From assembly GCF_000632715.1 (NCBI RefSeq), contig NZ_BAWO01000011.1, positions 62,001 through 126,000 of the forward strand: 64,000 bases of DNA, read 5' to 3'. A program made the position numbers and the translations under genes. Position 1 is the stretch's first letter, and every line of letters begins with the position of its first letter. This document shows positions 7,995 to 15,885 of this stretch, one piece after another. The DNA is from Parageobacillus caldoxylosilyticus NBRC 107762. GTDB taxonomy: Bacteria; Bacillota; Bacilli; Bacillales; Anoxybacillaceae. The notes beneath the pieces are model-generated. The model ran no database searches. It was not told the origin of the DNA and saw nothing but the letters and a program-made list of their open reading frames with translations.

Positions 7995-8519
7995 TTATCT
8001 CTTCCGCGATGAAAACAAGAGGGAAAGCAGCCGTTGTTCGCCGATAAGTTCCAAGTAGCGGGGATATAAAGCAAAAGCGGGCATAATACTCTGCAGCATT
8101 TGTAACGCTTTCTTTTTCGACCCATTCACCTTTATTTTTCCCGTCATTAACGCTAGGGGGACATTTACATTTCCTCCCCAAAATTGATGCGCTATATCTC
8201 CCGTTGTTTTGACGGATACATCCAGTGATTTGATCGATTCACCAAGGTAAACCGTATAATTTCCCCCCTTTTTCGGCTGTCTGGCATCAATACAAATAAG
8301 AGCATTCGGTTGAGTAATTTCAAATTCAATGGCTATCCTAGATTTTCGAATTTTTTCGCCGATTTGATTCATTTGATCGACCTCATCACCATTTTCGTAA
8401 TATGCTGGGCTATGTCCCCACCATTGCCTCAATTCCTGAATCGTTCTTGGACGGGAAGGGATCTTCATAAACTCGCCCACTACCCGATAAAAATGTTCCG
8501 CATCCTGAAAAACCGGCAT
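7995..8519 (-). CDS. Second SCP2-type lipid-carrier protein
   Basis: A 174-residue cytosolic protein. The C-terminal half carries an SCP2-like signature (ALMTGKIKVNGSKKKAL, then a helix), preceded by beta strands (AIEFEI, YTVYLGE, DVSVKTTG). The N-terminal 60 residues are extra compared with the neighbouring single-domain SCP2 protein and include a Trp/Tyr-rich stretch. The ATG at 8519 is 11 bases from AAGGAG. It is probably the first gene of the acyl-CoA degradation operon. The ligand is unknown; the SCP2 assignment rests on the C-terminal pattern. Confidence 0.75.
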   Translation of the reverse strand: MPVFQDAEHFYRVVGEFMKIPSRPRTIQELRQWWGHSPAYYENGDEVDQMNQIGEKIRKSRIAIEFEITQPNALICIDARQPKKGGNYTVYLGESIKSLDVSVKTTGDIAHQFWGGNVNVPLALMTGKIKVNGSKKKALQMLQSIMPAFALYPRYLELIGEQRLLSLLFSSRKR

Positions 8520-8893
8520 GTCTTTTCCAACTCCTTCAATGGATTAAATCGTAATAGACAGTATGAAAGCATCTTTACGTACCTATTAAACTATTTTAAA
8601 AATGGTGCCTTTGCAACCCGTGGATTGAAGGGATTATCAAGATCAATTGGGATGATCCCCTCACTTTGGCGTAGTGAGACTGTGCTGCATTTGATATTTC
8701 GGTCACCGAAAATGAAGTGAGCACGTTTCGGATTGTAATCGTTTTTCTAATCTGTACGTACATACAATATTAGATTTAGAAAATAAAGCCTTCGTTTTCT
8801 TAACCTATTTCCTAAAACAACTAAATACGCAGCAAGGACAGCGGGTAGCTTTCGCTTTTACCCTATTGGCATGTTTTCGCTTTTTTAGTGGCA
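8520..8893. other. Gene-poor spacer upstream of the SCP2/acyl-CoA operon
   Basis: No complete gene is seen. It should hold the promoter of the minus-strand lipid operon, but I cannot pick a convincing -35/-10 pair. It contains TTTCGGT-C-ACCGAAA, a perfect arm palindrome around 8695-8710, the palindrome TGTACGTACA near 8754, and a 51-codon open minus-strand stretch without a start (listed separately). Confidence 0.5.
8591..8746 (-). pseudogene. Possible 3' remnant of an unknown gene
   Basis: On the minus strand 51 codons are open between stops, with no ATG, GTG or TTG behind a ribosome binding site. The translation ends in a protein-like tail (DLDNPFNPRVAKAPFLK) with balanced composition. It may be the 3' fragment of a deleted gene, or chance. 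I do not recognise a family. Confidence 0.2.
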
Positions 8894-8946
8894 AAGAAAA
8901 AAGCAACCTTTTTTCATGTATTTAGAACATGAAAAAAGGTTGCTTT
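8894..8946 (-). terminator. Rho-independent terminator of ackA
   Basis: A perfect 20-bp inverted repeat (8900-8919 and 8927-8946) with a 7-base loop, followed on the minus strand by a T-rich run. It lies 54 bp beyond the ackA stop. Confidence 0.9.
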
Positions 8947-8999
8947 AAAAATTTAGGTTATCGTTAGATTTAGGTCACGTTTTTTAAATATATTCCATA

Positions 9000-10193
9000 T
9001 CAAGAAATATTTGCTAATCTTACAACGTCCCGTGCGATCATGACTTCTTCGTTCGTTGGGATGACTAATACTTTGACCGGGGAGTGCGGATAGCTAATGA
9101 ACGCTTCCTTGCCGCGCACTTTATTCAACACTGGATCCCAATATACGCCCATAAATTCGAGGCCTCGCAGCACTTTCGCACGGATGACCTCACTGTTTTC
9201 ACCGATGCCGGCGGTGAAGATGATCGCATCGACGCCGCACATGCGCGCCGCATAAGAGCCGATATATTTATGAATGCGGTTAGCGAACACTTCGAGCGCC
9301 AGTTCCGCGCGTTCGTTTCCTTCGGCCGCCGCTTTTTCGAGGTCGCGCAAATCGCTCGACAGTCCGGAAATACCAAGCATGCCGCTCTTCTTATTTAACA
9401 CTTCAATCACTTCTTCGGCAGTCATTCCTGTTTTTTCCATAATATATGGGATTAGGGCTGGGTCAATATTTCCGGAACGGGTACCCATCGCAACACCGGC
9501 AAGCGGCGTAAAGCCCATCGACGTATCGATCGATTTTCCGCCTTCGACCGCCGCGATGCTGGCGCCGTTGCCAAGATGGCAGGAAATGAGACGAAGCTGT
9601 TCAATCGGCCGGCCAAGCAATTCAGCGGCTCGTTGTGTTACATATTTATGAGACGTGCCGTGAAATCCATATTTGCGAATACCGAACTTTGTATAGTATT
9701 CGTACGGTAGACTATATAAAAATGATTGTTCTGGCATGGTTTGATGGAACGCCGTATCAAACACGGCCACAGCCGGCACATTTGGAAGCACTTCTTGAAA
9801 CGCTTTAATGCCGACAATGTTTGCCGGATTATGAAGGGGAGCAAGCTCCGATACTTCTTCAATTTGCTTGAGCACTTCATCCGTAATCAGCACTGAATCG
9901 CTGAATTTCTCACCGCCGTGAACGACGCGGTGGCCGATTCCATCAATTTCATCAAACGAACGGATAATGCCATAGCGGATGAGCTTATCAAGCAGCATCT
10001 TCACCGCTACAGCGTGGTTTGGAATCGCTGTTACTTCCTGAATTTTCTCTCCGTTTACCGTAATCGTAAAAATCGCATCATCAAAGCCGATTCGTTCGAC
10101 AATTCCTTTCGTTAACACCGTTTCACTCGGCATCTCAAACAATTGAAACTTTAATGACGAACTACCGGCGTTAATTGCTAACACCTTTGCCAT
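9000..10193 (-). CDS. ackA: Acetate kinase
   Basis: A 397-residue acetate kinase, full length for the family. It converts acetyl phosphate and ADP to acetate and ATP, the energy-yielding end of overflow metabolism. Seen: [10 protein letters not shown] near the N terminus, GHRVVHGGE (substrate arginine region), [10 protein letters not shown] with the catalytic aspartate, GNGASIAA and GIGENS nucleotide loops. ATG start with AAGGAG 10 bases upstream. Gene order (ackA followed upstream by ytxK and tpx) is as in B. subtilis. CcpA activates ackA in B. subtilis; I could not identify a clear cre site in the 220 bp upstream. Confidence 0.98.
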   Translation of the reverse strand: MAKVLAINAGSSSLKFQLFEMPSETVLTKGIVERIGFDDAIFTITVNGEKIQEVTAIPNHAVAVKMLLDKLIRYGIIRSFDEIDGIGHRVVHGGEKFSDSVLITDEVLKQIEEVSELAPLHNPANIVGIKAFQEVLPNVPAVAVFDTAFHQTMPEQSFLYSLPYEYYTKFGIRKYGFHGTSHKYVTQRAAELLGRPIEQLRLISCHLGNGASIAAVEGGKSIDTSMGFTPLAGVAMGTRSGNIDPALIPYIMEKTGMTAEEVIEVLNKKSGMLGISGLSSDLRDLEKAAAEGNERAELALEVFANRIHKYIGSYAARMCGVDAIIFTAGIGENSEVIRAKVLRGLEFMGVYWDPVLNKVRGKEAFISYPHSPVKVLVIPTNEEVMIARDVVRLANIS

Positions 10194-10380
10194 TTTTTAA
10201 CAGCTCCTTTTATACTTAACATGTTGTTACCATTAGTTTATTCGGTTTTGTATTATTTCACTATACCTTTTTCATTGTATGCTTGTTCGCCCTTTCTTTT
10301 CAAGCAAGTTCTTTGCTGTAATCGGTTGCAAATTTATGTTTTTATCTTTCGAAAATATAAATAGTTACTATCTTTCGAAA

Positions 10381-10420
10381 ATAAAAACAGTTCCCGTCAT
10401 GTACCGGGAACTGTTTTTAT
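10381..10420 (-). terminator. Terminator of ytxK
   Basis: Stem 10381-10396 with 10405-10420 (16 bp, ACAGTTCCCG core) and an 8-base loop. The ytxK stop codon lies inside the 5' arm and the T-run inside the 3' arm. Confidence 0.8.
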
Positions 10421-11406
10421 TTTCCTTTTTCTTCTGTAATCCATTCATCGATTTTTTTCATCATCGCCTGCATCGCCTGTTTATTGGAGAAACGAGGAAG
10501 TTCCACTAATAACGCTTTTTTCGGTGCTTTTACGTTTTCTCCTTTCTTTTGCAAAATAAAAATGCTTTTTGCTGCTTGTTCTGTTTTGAACATCGATAGC
10601 GGTAGTTGCAACAGCCCTTGAATCACCGCATGCTCTTTAATAAATTCATGCAATTTTGCCGCCTGGTCGCTTGAAAATAATGTATTTGGAATTAAGAAAA
10701 ATAAGTAACCGCCTTCTTTGGTATAATACAAGCTTTGCTCAATGAACAAATGGTGGGCGTATGAATGCCCTTCTTCTGCTTTTAATACAAAGCGAGAAGA
10801 GTTTTCTTTATTCGGATAATAACCAACAGGCAAATCGCACACGACTACATCAGCAAGCTCTACAAATAGCGGCTGCAAACCATCTTGATTAAAAAGCTGA
10901 ATCGCGTGTTTTTGCAAATTCGCGTTCACATATGCTAGCTTAATTAATACATCATCCACATCCACACCGTAACTTTTCGTTTGCTTTCCTTTAAGGTGGT
11001 TAAGCACCGTTGTCAGCAAATTTGCGGTGCCGACGGCAGGATCAAGAATAGTAAGGGCAAGATGTTTGCGGGTAAATTGATTGACTAAATAGCTCATAAA
11101 TAAACTAACCGCATCCGGGGTCATCTGATGATGCGGTTGTGTATACTCTTTCATTCCTTTTAACACCGCTAGCTGAAAAGCTTTGCGAATTTCTTCATTT
11201 GTAAAACGCTCTAACTGTATGTCTGTATATTGTTTTTTTAGACGTTTCGCGTTTACTTCGCTCACTTCTTCTTGAAGAACATCGCCGTGAAACACGTTTT
11301 CTCCCGTTTCCGCCACTGCTTCTAAATAAGTGCATTGTAATTCATCTTGCAAGATTTTGGCCGTTTCGTCGAATAATGTAAACAAGCGCTCTACTGGAGT
11401 TGCCAT
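10417..11406 (-). CDS. ytxK: Class I SAM-dependent methyltransferase, YtxK family
   Basis: A 329-residue protein with an N-terminal helical part and a Rossmann-type methyltransferase core of the N6-adenine DNA methylase kind. The SAM motif is LDPAVGTANLL (about 125-136) and the catalytic-type motif is CDLPVGYYPN rather than NPPY. The best-known homologue is B. subtilis YtxK, whose methylation target is not established. There is no restriction partner or target-recognition domain nearby, so a defence role is not suggested. It lies between ackA and tpx as in B. subtilis, which supports orthology. Confidence 0.9.
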   Translation of the reverse strand: MATPVERLFTLFDETAKILQDELQCTYLEAVAETGENVFHGDVLQEEVSEVNAKRLKKQYTDIQLERFTNEEIRKAFQLAVLKGMKEYTQPHHQMTPDAVSLFMSYLVNQFTRKHLALTILDPAVGTANLLTTVLNHLKGKQTKSYGVDVDDVLIKLAYVNANLQKHAIQLFNQDGLQPLFVELADVVVCDLPVGYYPNKENSSRFVLKAEEGHSYAHHLFIEQSLYYTKEGGYLFFLIPNTLFSSDQAAKLHEFIKEHAVIQGLLQLPLSMFKTEQAAKSIFILQKKGENVKAPKKALLVELPRFSNKQAMQAMMKKIDEWITEEKGK

Positions 11407-11503
11407 TGTTCCTCCACCTTTCCGTAAGTGTCCAATATTTTATTGTACGATGCGCACAATCCAATAGCAAGAAGGATATACAAACATGCGCTGATAAAAC
11501 ACG

Positions 11504-11532
11504 AAAAGACCTCGAACGAGTCGAGGTCTTTT
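11504..11532 (-). terminator. Terminator of tpx
   Basis: AAAAGACCTCGA at 11504-11515 pairs with 11521-11532 around a 5-base loop. It lies just past the tpx stop and ends in T-rich sequence on the minus strand. Confidence 0.88.
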
Positions 11533-11534
11533 CT

Positions 11535-12035
11535 TTATTTTGCTGATTTTGCTGCTTCAATTGCTGCTTCGTAATTTGGATGGTTCGTTACTTCCGGCAC
11601 ATACTCGACGTAAGTGACGATGTCATTGCTGTCAATGACAAATACTGCGCGCGCCAATAAACGCAATTCTTTAATGAGTACGCCGTACGCTTGTCCAAAC
11701 GAAACATCGCGATGGTCAGAAAGCACTTGCACGTTTTCCACCCCGGCTGCCCCGCACCAGCGTTTTTGCGCAAACGGCAAATCCACGCTAATCGTTAATA
11801 CTTTTACGTTGTCTAATTTCGCTGCTTCTTCGTTAAACCGGCGTGTTTGCGTATCACAAACTCCTGTATCGAGCGACGGCACCACGCTGATCAAGCGAAC
11901 ATGCCCTTTCGTATCCGCAAGCGTCACTTCGGATAAATTTTGATCCAATACGGTAAAGTCAGGTGCTTTATCTCCCACTTTTACTTCATTGCCGACCAAT
12001 GTTACCGGTTTTCCTTTAAATGTCACTTGTGCCAT
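11535..12035 (-). CDS. tpx: Thiol peroxidase (atypical 2-Cys peroxiredoxin)
   Basis: A 166-residue Tpx-type peroxiredoxin that reduces hydroperoxides in the cytosol. Peroxidatic Cys60 lies in PSLDTGVCD and resolving Cys94 in QKRWCGA, both at the family positions. [10 protein letters not shown] (24-33) is the conserved N-terminal segment. ATG start behind AAGGGGG. A sigma-A-type promoter lies just upstream (12071-12099) and a terminator just downstream, so it is transcribed alone. Confidence 0.98.
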   Translation of the reverse strand: MAQVTFKGKPVTLVGNEVKVGDKAPDFTVLDQNLSEVTLADTKGHVRLISVVPSLDTGVCDTQTRRFNEEAAKLDNVKVLTISVDLPFAQKRWCGAAGVENVQVLSDHRDVSFGQAYGVLIKELRLLARAVFVIDSNDIVTYVEYVPEVTNHPNYEAAIEAAKSAK

Positions 12036-12070
12036 TGGCTTTCCCCCTTAAAATATTATGTACTACTGTC

Positions 12071-12099
12071 ATCATAAAGGGGATACCAAAAAATTTCAA
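12071..12099 (-). promoter_or_regulatory. Sigma-A promoter of tpx
   Basis: On the minus strand TTGAAA (12094-12099) and TATGAT (12071-12076) are spaced by 17 bases. The -35 box overlaps the 3' arm of the ytfJ terminator. Confidence 0.7.
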
Positions 12100-12131
12100 T
12101 GATTTTGATTTATTTAAATGTCAAAATCATT
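12098..12131 (-). terminator. Terminator of ytfJ
   Basis: AATGATTTTGA and its complement (12121-12131 with 12098-12108) form an 11-bp stem followed by GAAATTTTTT on the minus strand. The ytfJ stop codon is in the loop-proximal part. Confidence 0.75.
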
Positions 12132-12572
12132 AGTTGGCGATGATCTTTCTGCACCATTTTTATTTTTCTTTAACATTGCTTGAATTTTTTCAATCGCCTG
12201 CGGTGCGACATCAAGAATTTTTTCATATAAATGCGTGCTCTCGTCAAGATGAAGCAGCTTGACCCCGGATGAGTTTACCACTAAAAACGCAATCGGAGTA
12301 ATAGACACACCGCCGCCGCTTCCGCCGCCAAACGGATGTTCATCTGTTTGATTTTGACTTGCTCCTTGTTGCGCTCTAGCGCCATTACTTTTTCCGTCGA
12401 TCATAAATTCGCTTCCGCCTGCCGCAAATCCAAATCCTACTTTCGAAACGGTTAAAATAACGCTCCCGTCCGGTGTTTCCACAGGGTCGCCGATAATCGT
12501 ATTGACGTCAATCATTTGTTTTAAGTTTTCCATTGCGGTTGTCATAAGCCCCTGAATCGGATGATTGCTCAT
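12114..12572 (-). CDS. ytfJ: GerW/YtfJ-family sporulation protein
   Basis: A 152-residue GerW-type protein. Family marks are the Gly-rich GFGFAAGG and GGGSGGGVSITP segments and the following strand AFLVV. In B. subtilis GerW (YtfJ) is made in the forespore and is needed for proper germination response. There is no signal peptide. The ATG is 8 bases after AGGAGG. It follows ytfI by 33 bp, and the two are probably one transcript, as in B. subtilis. Confidence 0.92.
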   Translation of the reverse strand: MSNHPIQGLMTTAMENLKQMIDVNTIIGDPVETPDGSVILTVSKVGFGFAAGGSEFMIDGKSNGARAQQGASQNQTDEHPFGGGSGGGVSITPIAFLVVNSSGVKLLHLDESTHLYEKILDVAPQAIEKIQAMLKKNKNGAERSSPTNDFDI

Positions 12573-12584
12573 GCCAAATTCCTC

Positions 12585-12626
12585 CTAGTATCCTTCATTT
12601 GTTTGCTAGTATCCTTCATTTGTTTG
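12585..12626. repeat. 21-bp tandem duplication at the ytfI/ytfJ junction
   Basis: The unit CTAGTATCCTTCATTTGTTTG occurs at 12585-12605 and again, exactly, at 12606-12626 (with two further matching bases). The second copy encodes the last codons and stop of ytfI (QTNEGY-stop); the first is non-coding and carries the same codons after the stop, ending next to the ytfJ ribosome binding site. Confidence 0.95.
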
Positions 12627-13295
12627 CTGGGTAGCAAACGCTTTTATTTCCGACAAACGGTTGCCACGCCAATGTTTGATCACTCGTATTCCTGCTAATA
12701 TAGCATGCCCGATTCGAAAATGAATCATACATATAAATTTTGTTTCCGAAACTGCTTGGTGAAAAGATGGAATGATCGTGATCATAGGAGTTGTTTTTAA
12801 TTTCATATATTTGCTGCATACCGCCAGCACGCTATATTTTAACGACCACCCTAACCCGACCATCATCCCTGTCGTTGCCGCGTCCCCTGTTCCGATTTTC
12901 GTCTGCCATTCAAATTTTGTAATCGATACATGACGGAAAAAGTTTTTCATAATGTCATTCAAGTGCACAACTCGTTCTGTAAATTCTCTTGCTTTGCGAA
13001 GAATATTCATGATTTCCTTTGGTGTATATTTGCTTCGTTTTTCCTTGCTGTTCGCTGTATTCTCCATACTTTTCTTATGGGCAATAACGATACCTGGAGA
13101 CGTTGACGTTGTTTCTACTTTTACTAGAGGGATATGGACGGTATAGCGAACGATTCCGAACAATGTGCGAAACGTAATTTTCCATTCATCATCATCTTGA
13201 GCATGTTGAAAAAAAATAGTCACCGATAATTTCATCATCGCCAACATAAACAAGAATAATAACAAAACCACAATGGCCGCTGCTACGATTTTCAA
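12606..13295 (-). CDS. ytfI: DUF2953 membrane-anchored protein YtfI
   Basis: About 229 residues. The N terminus is one long hydrophobic segment (IVVLLLFLFMLAMMKL) and the rest is mostly soluble, with the DUF2953 pattern (WKITFRTLFGIVRYTVHIP). The function is unknown; it is co-conserved with ytfJ and so may act in sporulation. I prefer TTG at 13295, 8 bases after AGGGGAG, over GTG at 13304, which sits against the ribosome binding site. The C-terminal codons are part of a 21-bp tandem duplication. Confidence 0.85.
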   Translation of the reverse strand: MKIVAAAIVVLLLFLFMLAMMKLSVTIFFQHAQDDDEWKITFRTLFGIVRYTVHIPLVKVETTSTSPGIVIAHKKSMENTANSKEKRSKYTPKEIMNILRKAREFTERVVHLNDIMKNFFRHVSITKFEWQTKIGTGDAATTGMMVGLGWSLKYSVLAVCSKYMKLKTTPMITIIPSFHQAVSETKFICMIHFRIGHAILAGIRVIKHWRGNRLSEIKAFATQQTNEGY

Positions 13296-13342
13296 CCTTC
13301 GCACTCCCCTTCAACATACCATTGTCACCATGTACAAAAAAA

Positions 13343-13371
13343 AATAAACCTGCCGCAAAGGCAGATTTATT
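13343..13371 (-). terminator. Terminator of yteJ
   Basis: A 12-bp stem with one mismatch (13343-13354 with 13360-13371) and a GCAAA loop, followed by a run of eight or more T on the minus strand. The yteJ stop codon lies in the stem. Confidence 0.85.
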
Positions 13372-13846
13372 CATGAACGACAATCGTATCAGCAAACTGG
13401 TCATGCATTCCTTTTTTCTTTTCCGAAAATGCAACAAACAAAAAACCAATAAATAAAATTGTTTTCGCAATAAACTTCCCGATTACTTCGCGAAACAGCA
13501 CCGTCGACCATGTCAACGGCTTCCCCGACTCATCGGCGACCTTTAGACCAAACACCATTTTTCCCAGCGTCTGCTGAAAAAACTTTGTCATAAGTACAAA
13601 ATACGTATAAAATACCACTGTCGTCACAATCGTCGCCGGCGCAAACATATTCGTTCTCTCCGTTGGAATGCCGAGCAGATGAAAAAGTGGAAACACCAAG
13701 AGCCGATTAAGGCTTCCGACAACGAGCAAATCAAGCAAATACGCCCAGAGGCGCATCCAAAACCCGGCATACCTTATATGGGAATGCGTGTTCGTGCATG
13801 CCTCTTTTCTGATTTCTACAGGAACAGGCAAATATTCTCCAGTCAT
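13367..13846 (-). CDS. yteJ: RDD-family membrane protein YteJ
   Basis: About 159 residues with the RDD domain: YAGFWMRLWAYLLDLL carries the conserved Arg and Asp-Asp-type acidic position at the first membrane segment, and there are three or so hydrophobic segments. In B. subtilis YteJ and SppA form a membrane complex that helps resist antimicrobial peptides and lysozyme-related stress, with YteJ limiting SppA activity. It starts 13 bp after the sppA stop, consistent with a shared operon. I choose ATG 13846 behind AAAGGAAG; an ATG at 13870 would overlap sppA and lacks a site. Confidence 0.9.
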   Translation of the reverse strand: MTGEYLPVPVEIRKEACTNTHSHIRYAGFWMRLWAYLLDLLVVGSLNRLLVFPLFHLLGIPTERTNMFAPATIVTTVVFYTYFVLMTKFFQQTLGKMVFGLKVADESGKPLTWSTVLFREVIGKFIAKTILFIGFLFVAFSEKKKGMHDQFADTIVVHE

Positions 13847-13859
13847 TTTTCCACTTCCT

Positions 13860-14870
13860 TTACTCCGCATATAAGTACATCAAACGCGGCGAAGACGGCT
13901 TTGAAAGCAACCGAATTAATTCACTTGCCTCATGCTTCGGCATCGCATTTCGATTTAGCGCCATTTGAAACAGGGAACCAAATGAAAAATCATCCGTATA
14001 CTTCACCACTTGCGCATCCTCTAAATGATGGTCTTTTTTCAGCGCAGCGATAGTATCATCCAAATAACCAAACTCGTCAATCAAACGCAGTTGCTTGGCC
14101 TGTCTTCCGTCGTAAATACGCCCATCGGCAATTTTCCGCACTTCGCTTTCCGGGAGATGTCGACCTTCGGAAATCACTTTCACAAATCCCTCATAAGAAT
14201 TTTGAATTAGTCGCTGCAATATTTTCTTTTCTGCTTCCGTCATTTTTCTTGCCGGATTCATTATATCTTTATACGGCCCGCTTTTTATCGTAACGAGCTC
14301 GACGCCGTATTTTTTGGCAAGCCCTTCGTAGTTTAAGCTTTGCATAATGACGCCGAGCGATCCGGTAATCGTTTCCGGGCTCGCAAAAATTTTATCTCCT
14401 GCCGTTGAAATATAATATCCTCCCGAAGCAGCCATCGCTCCCATGGAAACATAAATCGGCTTTTTTGTTTCTTTTTTCAGCTTTACCAGCTGGTCGTGTA
14501 TCTCCGCACTTTCGACCACACCGCCGCCCGGAGAATTCACCCTTAGAACAATCGCTTTGACCGTATCATCCTTTTTCGCTTGCTCAATCATTCGCAAAAA
14601 AGATGGATGGTTATATCCCGATGCGGAAAATAGCGTTTCGGTATCCCCTGTATCTTGAATCACCCCGTTCACTTCAAGAACGACAATTTTTTGCAATGCA
14701 TCTCCGTCTTCGATGACTTCTTCGCCAAATTCCTGCTCTGCCAGCGCCAGACAGTTTTCCGACCATTTTTCCGCATCATTGGTTAATAGTGTAGTGATGA
14801 CATTAACAAGCACAGAAATGACAAATAATGCAGCGGCGATTGCCAGAGCGATCCATCGCTTTCGGTTCAT
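13860..14870 (-). CDS. sppA: Signal peptide peptidase SppA
   Basis: A 336-residue membrane-anchored serine protease of the S49 family. The N-terminal hydrophobic segment (about 6-29) is the anchor. Catalytic Ser149 sits in MGAMAASGGYY and the general-base lysine is probably Lys201 in SGPYKDIMNP, matching the Ser/Lys dyad of B. subtilis SppA. It degrades signal peptides left in the membrane after secretion. It is paired with yteJ downstream and divergent from the NAD kinase gene. Confidence 0.96.
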   Translation of the reverse strand: MNRKRWIALAIAAALFVISVLVNVITTLLTNDAEKWSENCLALAEQEFGEEVIEDGDALQKIVVLEVNGVIQDTGDTETLFSASGYNHPSFLRMIEQAKKDDTVKAIVLRVNSPGGGVVESAEIHDQLVKLKKETKKPIYVSMGAMAASGGYYISTAGDKIFASPETITGSLGVIMQSLNYEGLAKKYGVELVTIKSGPYKDIMNPARKMTEAEKKILQRLIQNSYEGFVKVISEGRHLPESEVRKIADGRIYDGRQAKQLRLIDEFGYLDDTIAALKKDHHLEDAQVVKYTDDFSFGSLFQMALNRNAMPKHEASELIRLLSKPSSPRLMYLYAE

Positions 14871-14906
14871 TCTTTTTCCCCCTACGAAAACAACGATATT
14901 TTTAGA

Positions 14907-14935
14907 TTGACTGCAAAAGTGTTACACTAAATAAT
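14907..14935 (+). promoter_or_regulatory. Sigma-A promoter of the NAD kinase gene
   Basis: TTGACT (14907-14912) and AATAAT (14930-14935) with a 17-base spacer, 66 bp upstream of the start codon. Confidence 0.65.
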
Positions 14936-15000
14936 GTATACTCCCTTTATTGTACCATAATTACATATTCACTAAAATACACCAACAGGAGGTCTCCGCC

Positions 15001-15804
15001 ATGGCAGACGGACAAAATCATCTTTATTTTTTTTATAAGCGGGATGAACAGCTAATCAAGCGGGTAGAGCCGCTCATTGCACTCGCCAAACAAGGTCCGT
15101 TCATCGTTGTCGACAATCATCAGGAAGCGAATATTATCATCAGCATTGGGGACGACGGCGCGTTTTTGCAGGCGGTGCGGCAGACAGGGTTTCGCAGTGA
15201 TTGTTTATACGTCGGCATTTCTACGCTTCCTTCACGTGGATTTTACTGCGATTTTCAAATTGATGACATCGATCATATGGTAGAAGCAACGAAAAACTTG
15301 CAGCTCGAAGTAAGAAAATATCCGACGATTGAAGTCACCATTGACGATGCGGCCTCGTTTTTCTGTTTAAATGAATGTTCGATCCGTTCGCAAATTATCA
15401 AAACAATGGCGATGGAAGTATTTATTGATGATTTGCATTTTGAAACGTTCCGAGGCGACGGAATCATCGTTTCGACTCCGACAGGAAGTACAGCATATAA
15501 TAAATCGGTAAATGGAGCGGTCGTTGATCCGCTTCTTCCCTGCTTTCAAGTAAGCGAGTTGGCGTCGCTGAACAACAACCGCTACCGGACGCTCGGCTCA
15601 TCGTTTATTTTAAGTGGGTCGAGAAAGTTAACATTAAAAATTTTGGAAGAAACCAGCCACTTTCCAATTATCGGCCTTGATAACGAAGCATTAAGCATTC
15701 AACATATAGAGAAAATCGATATTAAACTAAGCGACCGAGTAATCAAGACCGTCCGCCTGAAAGACAATTCATTCTGGGACAAAGTCAAACGAATGTTTTT
15801 ATAA
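15001..15804 (+). CDS. ppnKB: NAD kinase 2 (PpnK-type, YtdI-like)
   Basis: A 267-residue NAD kinase that makes NADP from NAD and ATP. GDDGAFLQAVR (50-60) occupies the place of the usual GGDGT motif, and NECSIRSQ (about 122) and GDGIIVSTPTGSTAYNKS (about 156-173) match the NAD-binding and lid motifs. B. subtilis also has two NAD kinases, and the second (YtdI/NadG) lies at this locus next to sppA. ATG 15001 is 8 bases from AGGAGG; a more upstream ATG is not supported. The Gly-to-Asp and Thr-to-Ala changes in the motif are worth checking against orthologues. Confidence 0.93.
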   Translation: MADGQNHLYFFYKRDEQLIKRVEPLIALAKQGPFIVVDNHQEANIIISIGDDGAFLQAVRQTGFRSDCLYVGISTLPSRGFYCDFQIDDIDHMVEATKNLQLEVRKYPTIEVTIDDAASFFCLNECSIRSQIIKTMAMEVFIDDLHFETFRGDGIIVSTPTGSTAYNKSVNGAVVDPLLPCFQVSELASLNNNRYRTLGSSFILSGSRKLTLKILEETSHFPIIGLDNEALSIQHIEKIDIKLSDRVIKTVRLKDNSFWDKVKRMFL

Positions 15805-15844
15805 GAGATTCATGCTAAGCGCGAAAAATGTGCTGCCTAAATAT

Positions 15845-15878
15845 AAAAAGACTGTTTCGTGCACGAAACAGTCTTTTT
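15845..15878. terminator. Bidirectional terminator between NAD kinase and ytcI
   Basis: A perfect 34-base palindrome with A5 on one side and T5 on the other. It serves both convergent genes. Confidence 0.92.
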
Positions 15879-15885
15879 TGTTTGA

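Noticed and set aside
8695-8710. TTTCGGT-ACCGAAA palindrome as an operator of the SCP2 gene
   Set aside because: It lies inside the open minus-strand fragment, has no second copy in the window and no adjacent promoter.
10350-10395. Direct repeats TATCTTTCGAAAATA upstream of the ytxK terminator
   Set aside because: Only two short AT-rich copies; no link to a mobile element or CRISPR-like spacing pattern.
10417-11406. YtxK as a restriction-modification methylase
   Set aside because: It has the methylase fold, but no specificity subunit or endonuclease is nearby and its place is fixed in the Bacillus core genome.
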